Source: Pectobacterium aquaticum
GTDB lineage: Bacteria > Pseudomonadota > Gammaproteobacteria > Enterobacterales > Enterobacteriaceae
Reading direction: 5' to 3'
DNA length: 64,000 nt
Assembly: GCF_003382565.3 (NCBI RefSeq)
Contig: NZ_CP086253.1
Coordinates: forward strand, 310,001 to 374,000
In this document: positions 62,304 through 64,000 of the stretch, piece after piece
Numbering within the stretch: position 1 is the stretch's first letter
Layout: each line of letters begins with the position of its first letter
Made by a program: the position numbers and the translations under genes
The notes under the pieces: model-generated
Database searches by the model: none
Seen by the model: only the letters and a program-made list of their open reading frames with translations
What the model was told of the DNA's origin: nothing

Positions 62304-62334
62304 TTGGCGTCGATTAGCGTGTAATCGACGCCAA
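62304..62334 (-). promoter_or_regulatory. Intercistronic hairpin between scrY and scrA
   Basis: A 13-bp perfect stem (62304-62316 with 62322-62334), 5-nt loop, no T-tract. It may stabilise the scrY message or reduce scrA expression; such differential expression is common between a porin and its permease. Confidence 0.75.
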
Positions 62335-62347
62335 GGCTGGGCAAGGG

Positions 62348-63904
62348 TTAGAACCAGGTTTCCATCTGGATACCGAAGTTCCATTCGCCGCCTGCTTTAA
62401 AGCCGGTGGAGCCAAACGTATCTTCACTGGAGTAGTTATCCAGCCGTTTATCCCAGTCCATGTAGCTGGCAAACACGCGCAGCTCAGGGCGGCTAAAGAA
62501 GTTACCGATATCGCCGACCTTGAACGTTGGTGCAAAGGTCAGCTTGTAGAAGCCGCCGCTAACCTGATTCAGGCTCCGATAACCGCGCGGATCGAGGTCC
62601 ATGTATTGATAGCTGCCTTCATAGGCCAGTGCAAAGTTTTCGGTGATTTCCTGAATCAGGCGCGCATTAAACGTCACCCATTCGTAGCTATCCCCGCTGA
62701 CGTAACGGTCTTTGCTGGTTTGCGCCAGAATGGACGGCGCGAAGCTCCAGGTCTTGTTCAGCGCCGTTGTGCCGTAGGTCGCAAAGCGCCAGGTGTTGGC
62801 ATCGTTAGTCAGGTTGCCATCGGAGCCGATGTTCTTCACTTCGCCGCCCAGCCCGTGGCCGTAAAGGATCGCGGTTTTCGATGTCCCGTCGCGCAAGCCG
62901 TAGAAGCTGTCGCCGTGGTAAGCCACCATTGCGTGATAGCCTTTGTCGCCCGCATTGGTGTTAGTAATCCAAGTTGATGTATTTAGGGCCTTGGCGTTTT
63001 GGATGTCGTTTGCTCTGGCTTGCTCTACGCTGTTATTTTTAGCGCTTAACCCGCTCAGCATGAACTGGAATGGCCCGACGTAGTTATTAGCGGTAAAGAC
63101 GTAGTTTTTGATGTCGTTATCCAGCGAGGTAATTTCGCCGAGGCTGCGGCCATACAGTGAGAAGTTACTCTTGGCGCTATCTGCCCATTTCACGTCATAG
63201 ATTCCGCCGCCGGTGCCCGCGAGGAAGACCACGTCGCTGTCCAGCCAGTGAATATCGAAGTTATCGCGATCGAAGCGTTTACCCGCCCACAGCGTGGTGT
63301 CCTTAAAGGCACCAGTGAAGGTTGGCAGTGAACCCAGCTCGACGAAGGCTTCACGGATGTTCAGGTCGCTGGTGGCCGCCGTCCAGTCGTTATAGCTGCG
63401 TTGGCCATCCGCCATCATCACCTTGAAGCGGGTGGTTGCGCCGTTATCCAGCTTCTGTTTGTGCTCCAGTTTGAGCTCGACGTAGGTGTCATCTTCATTG
63501 CCTAAACGGCCAATATGTCCGCCAGTCTGACCCGCAGGGGACATCCCCGGCCCGATATCGGTTTTAGCACTGGTGGCAGAATCATTCATCGACAGGCCAG
63601 AACGTGCGTAGCCGTGGAATTCAAATCCATCAGCGAACGACTTCTGCTTGGCCAGCGCTGTTGTACGCTGTTCCACCTGCTGGGTTTTTTGTTCGGTTTG
63701 CGTAGTGCGGGTGGTGAGCTGTTGGGTTTGCTTTTCAGCGGCGTCAGCTCTGGCTTCGGCGGCCTGAGCGCGGGCTTCAGCCTGTTGCAGACGCTGCTCC
63801 ATGGCGTTCAGACGGGCTTCAATACTGTCGGGGTTGGCAGCGGAAACATAAAACGGGGAGGAAAGTAATAATCCTATCGTCACAGCAAGGTGGCTTGGTT
63901 TCAT
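62348..63904 (-). CDS. scrY: Sucrose porin ScrY
   Basis: 518 aa. Signal peptide (22 residues, after VSA) and an N-terminal coiled coil rich in Ala, Glu, Gln and Arg (about 25-85), the extra domain that sets ScrY apart from LamB. Then an 18-strand LamB-like barrel, with FHGYARSGLSMN at its start and a C-terminal Phe (QMETWF), the outer-membrane assembly signal. It lets sucrose and other sugars cross the outer membrane. It is the first scr gene visible; scrK would be upstream, outside the window. Confidence 0.96.
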   Translation of the reverse strand: MKPSHLAVTIGLLLSSPFYVSAANPDSIEARLNAMEQRLQQAEARAQAAEARADAAEKQTQQLTTRTTQTEQKTQQVEQRTTALAKQKSFADGFEFHGYARSGLSMNDSATSAKTDIGPGMSPAGQTGGHIGRLGNEDDTYVELKLEHKQKLDNGATTRFKVMMADGQRSYNDWTAATSDLNIREAFVELGSLPTFTGAFKDTTLWAGKRFDRDNFDIHWLDSDVVFLAGTGGGIYDVKWADSAKSNFSLYGRSLGEITSLDNDIKNYVFTANNYVGPFQFMLSGLSAKNNSVEQARANDIQNAKALNTSTWITNTNAGDKGYHAMVAYHGDSFYGLRDGTSKTAILYGHGLGGEVKNIGSDGNLTNDANTWRFATYGTTALNKTWSFAPSILAQTSKDRYVSGDSYEWVTFNARLIQEITENFALAYEGSYQYMDLDPRGYRSLNQVSGGFYKLTFAPTFKVGDIGNFFSRPELRVFASYMDWDKRLDNYSSEDTFGSTGFKAGGEWNFGIQMETWF

Positions 63905-64000
63905 TTTTTCGTTCTCGTCGTGAAGGCGATTTATTGTTTTTGGATTTCTCGTGTTTAGCTAAATTGCTAAACCGGTTTTTCAAGAGGAAAATAAAAGCCA
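63905..64000 (-). promoter_or_regulatory. scrY upstream region with ScrR-like palindromes
   Basis: TTTAGCTAAA (63954-63963) and AAACCGGTTT (63969-63978) are two perfect 10-bp palindromes in close succession; the second has the central CG typical of LacI-family operators. It is the likely site of ScrR control of scrYAB. A possible CRP site could not be resolved at the window edge. Confidence 0.6.

Overview
The window is a contiguous stretch of an enterobacterial chromosome, most like Pectobacterium (soft-rot Erwinia). Almost every gene has a recognisable Escherichia coli counterpart of nearly identical length (murA, degS/degQ, zapG, zapE, rplM-rpsI, sspAB, gltBD, yhcC, arcB, elbB, mtgA, dolP-diaA-yraN-lpoA, rsmI, rnpB, ygiCB-tolC, nudF-yqiB-cpdA-yqiA-parE, parC-plsC-ftsP, yqhD-yqhC-yghB-metC, exbBD). 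These are interrupted by genes typical of plant-associated soft-rot bacteria: an alginate-lyase-family protein, a butanediol dehydrogenase, a TRAP transporter with a KdgR-like operator, and a sucrose operon. The assignment is by recognition of the translated proteins, not by a database search.

Layout. 0-8.5 kb: the end of murA, the periplasmic proteases DegS and DegQ, ZapG, ZapE, the L13/S9 operon, SspA/SspB and a butanediol/acetoin dehydrogenase. 8.7-16.3 kb: glutamate synthase gltBD (minus strand) and the radical-SAM gene yhcC. 16.3-22 kb: ArcB, the small RNA ArcZ convergent to it, ElbB, MtgA and an AlgL-like lyase. 22-27.1 kb: envelope genes dolP-diaA-yraN-lpoA (minus strand), rsmI, and the RNase P RNA. 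27.1-31.1 kb: a StbDE/RelE-type toxin-antitoxin pair, ygiD, an ERIC element enlarged by an insert of about 76 bp, and ygiC-ygiB. 31.1-37.4 kb: tolC and the divergent nudF-yqiB-cpdA-yqiA-parE run. 37.6-40.2 kb: a Fur-box-preceded TonB-dependent receptor gene cut by an in-frame TGA. 40.5-46.4 kb: parC, plsC, ftsP and a GntR/UTRA regulator. 46.4-51.5 kb: the aldehyde-reductase cluster dkgA, yqhD, a nitroreductase-family gene and the activator yqhC, then yghB. 51.8-58.4 kb: metC, a possible small CPFC protein, a three-gene TRAP transporter and exbB-exbD. 58.4-64 kb: scrR, scrB, scrA, scrY (minus strand), whose upstream part lies beyond the window.

Functional themes. Envelope quality control (DegS, DegQ, DolP, LpoA, MtgA, FtsP, TolC) dominates the conserved backbone. 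The accessory genes deal with iron (receptor plus ExbBD, both with Fur-like boxes), plant sugars (scr operon; TRAP transporter with KdgR-like and CRP-like sites) and reactive aldehydes (YqhC regulon). There is no prophage, integrase, CRISPR array, rRNA or tRNA. I see no clear undescribed multi-gene system. The best leads are the KdgR-like TRAP transporter, the interrupted receptor, the tandem repeats upstream of arcZ, the expanded ERIC, and two short uncharacterised reading frames.
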